From the NCBI RefSeq assembly GCF_017329565.1, contig NZ_JAFMTT010000001.1: DNA of 64,000 nucleotides, one strand, 5' to 3'. A program made the translations under genes and the position numbers. Below are positions 63,506 through 64,000 of this stretch, in pieces; position 1 is the first letter of the stretch, and every line of letters starts with the position of its first letter. The notes below the pieces were generated by a model, which saw only the letters and a list, made by a program, of their open reading frames with translations, had not been told where the DNA came from and made no database searches. This DNA is from Alicyclobacillus mali (GTDB taxonomy: Bacteria > Bacillota > Bacilli > Alicyclobacillales > Alicyclobacillaceae).

Positions 63506-64000
63506 ATGGATATGAGCTCTGCAACTTCTCGCGCAGAGGCGAGATCGGGGAGTGACGCGAAACACCAGCATGTGGCGTCGGCGAGTTCAAAACGAGGACT
63601 GCGTCGATACTTGTGGACGTTCTGGGTGCTGTTGGGGCCTGGCTTTCTCGCGGCTCTGGCCGATAATGACGCGGGTGGTGTCATTTCGTACACGGCAACG
63701 GGTGTTCAGTTTGGTGTCGGATTCTTTGTGCCACTGGTCCTGTGCCTTGCTGTGCTCACGTTCACGGTTCAAGAAATGAGCATGCGCCTGAGCGCCGTCA
63801 CACAACAGGGATTTTCCCGGCTTGCGCATCAGCGATACGGAAGGTTCTGGGGCGTGTATCACGTGGCGACCCTCGCCTTCGAAAACTTGTTGACCCTCAT
63901 CACCGAATTCATTGGCATGACCGCGGGGCTTGTGATGATAGGAATTCCCATGTGGATCGCTGACATCCTGTGCTTGCTGTTTGTGCTCACGTTTGTCGTT
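63506..64000 (+). CDS. Nramp-family divalent-cation transporter, cut by the window end
   Basis: The first 165 residues of a membrane transporter, open to the last base of the window. After a polar N-terminus of about 35 residues come RYLWTFWVLLGPGFLAALADNDAGGVISYTATGVQFGVGFFVPLVLCL and VQEMSMRLSAVTQQGFSRLAHQRYGRFWG, the usual Nramp spans 1-3. The metal-binding DPGN of classic Nramp span 1 is replaced by DNDAGG, as in Nramp-related proteins that differ in substrate. ATG 63506 has GGGGG nine bases upstream. The decisive span 6 motif lies beyond the window. Confidence 0.82.
   Translation, partial: MDMSSATSRAEARSGSDAKHQHVASASSKRGLRRYLWTFWVLLGPGFLAALADNDAGGVISYTATGVQFGVGFFVPLVLCLAVLTFTVQEMSMRLSAVTQQGFSRLAHQRYGRFWGVYHVATLAFENLLTLITEFIGMTAGLVMIGIPMWIADILCLLFVLTFVV

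Overview
The window reads as a chromosomal segment of a GC-rich, spore-forming Firmicute, most likely Alicyclobacillus or a close relative. This is an inference from four things: Bacillus-type signals (AAGGAGG-like ribosome sites, sigma-A promoters, cre-like boxes), sporulation genes (alpha/beta SASP, a SleL-type cortex enzyme, a SpoIID-domain protein), a bacterial G1 (eqolisin) peptidase of the type known from acidophilic Alicyclobacillus, and many GTG/TTG starts. No phage, insertion sequence or CRISPR array was seen. The first ~118 bases are homopolymer-rich and look like poor sequence at a contig end.

Layout. 0.4-13.9 kb: a peptide-type solute-binding lipoprotein, an NhaC antiporter, a heterodimeric ABC exporter pair, two polytopic membrane proteins, a CopZ-like Cys-rich protein, a secreted pair including a SpoIID-domain protein, an amino-acid permease and an unlisted 38-residue membrane peptide. 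14-20 kb: a LysM-GH18 cortex enzyme, a DUF1722 protein, NsrR, a peroxiredoxin, and a molybdate/tungstate-type set (regulator, binding protein, permease) with no ATPase. 20.4-25.8 kb: a LacI-controlled sugar ABC transporter with a fructokinase. 25.9-36.8 kb: hom, then an eight-gene branched-chain amino-acid operon ilvE-D-B-N-C-leuB-C-D, which lacks leuA. 36.9-47.6 kb: a FolC-like ligase, a MntP-like pump, citrate synthase, a SASP, a CBS protein, a MacAB-like exporter, a glycosyltransferase, a rhomboid protease and SAM decarboxylase behind a structured leader. 48.3-48.7 kb: tRNA-Ala, -Phe, -Gly and -Cys with promoter and terminator. 48.8-57.2 kb: Nudix, pterin dehydratase, then a carbohydrate-flavoured run (isomerase, two aldo/keto reductases, sodium symporter with a small partner, ThuA) and an ArsB-type transporter. 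57.4-64 kb: G1 peptidase, cold-shock protein, DUF1540 protein, an operon headed by a CPBP-protease/GrpB fusion, tRNA-Leu, an HTH-DUF1232 regulator and the start of an Nramp-like transporter.

How the genes work together. hom supplies homoserine toward threonine and isoleucine. The ilv-leu operon makes valine, isoleucine and all leucine steps except isopropylmalate synthase. A cre box matching the full 15-base consensus sits upstream of the ilv promoter and another overlaps the lacI promoter, suggesting that carbon status is read at both. Several mRNAs start with leaders that can fold (speH, the sodium symporter, citrate synthase, csp), and GC-rich hairpins without U-tracts recur between operon genes. 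The least explained items are the CPBP-GrpB fusion operon, the speH leader with a possible anti-Shine-Dalgarno, and a 75-bp inverted-repeat element between csp and the DUF1540 gene.
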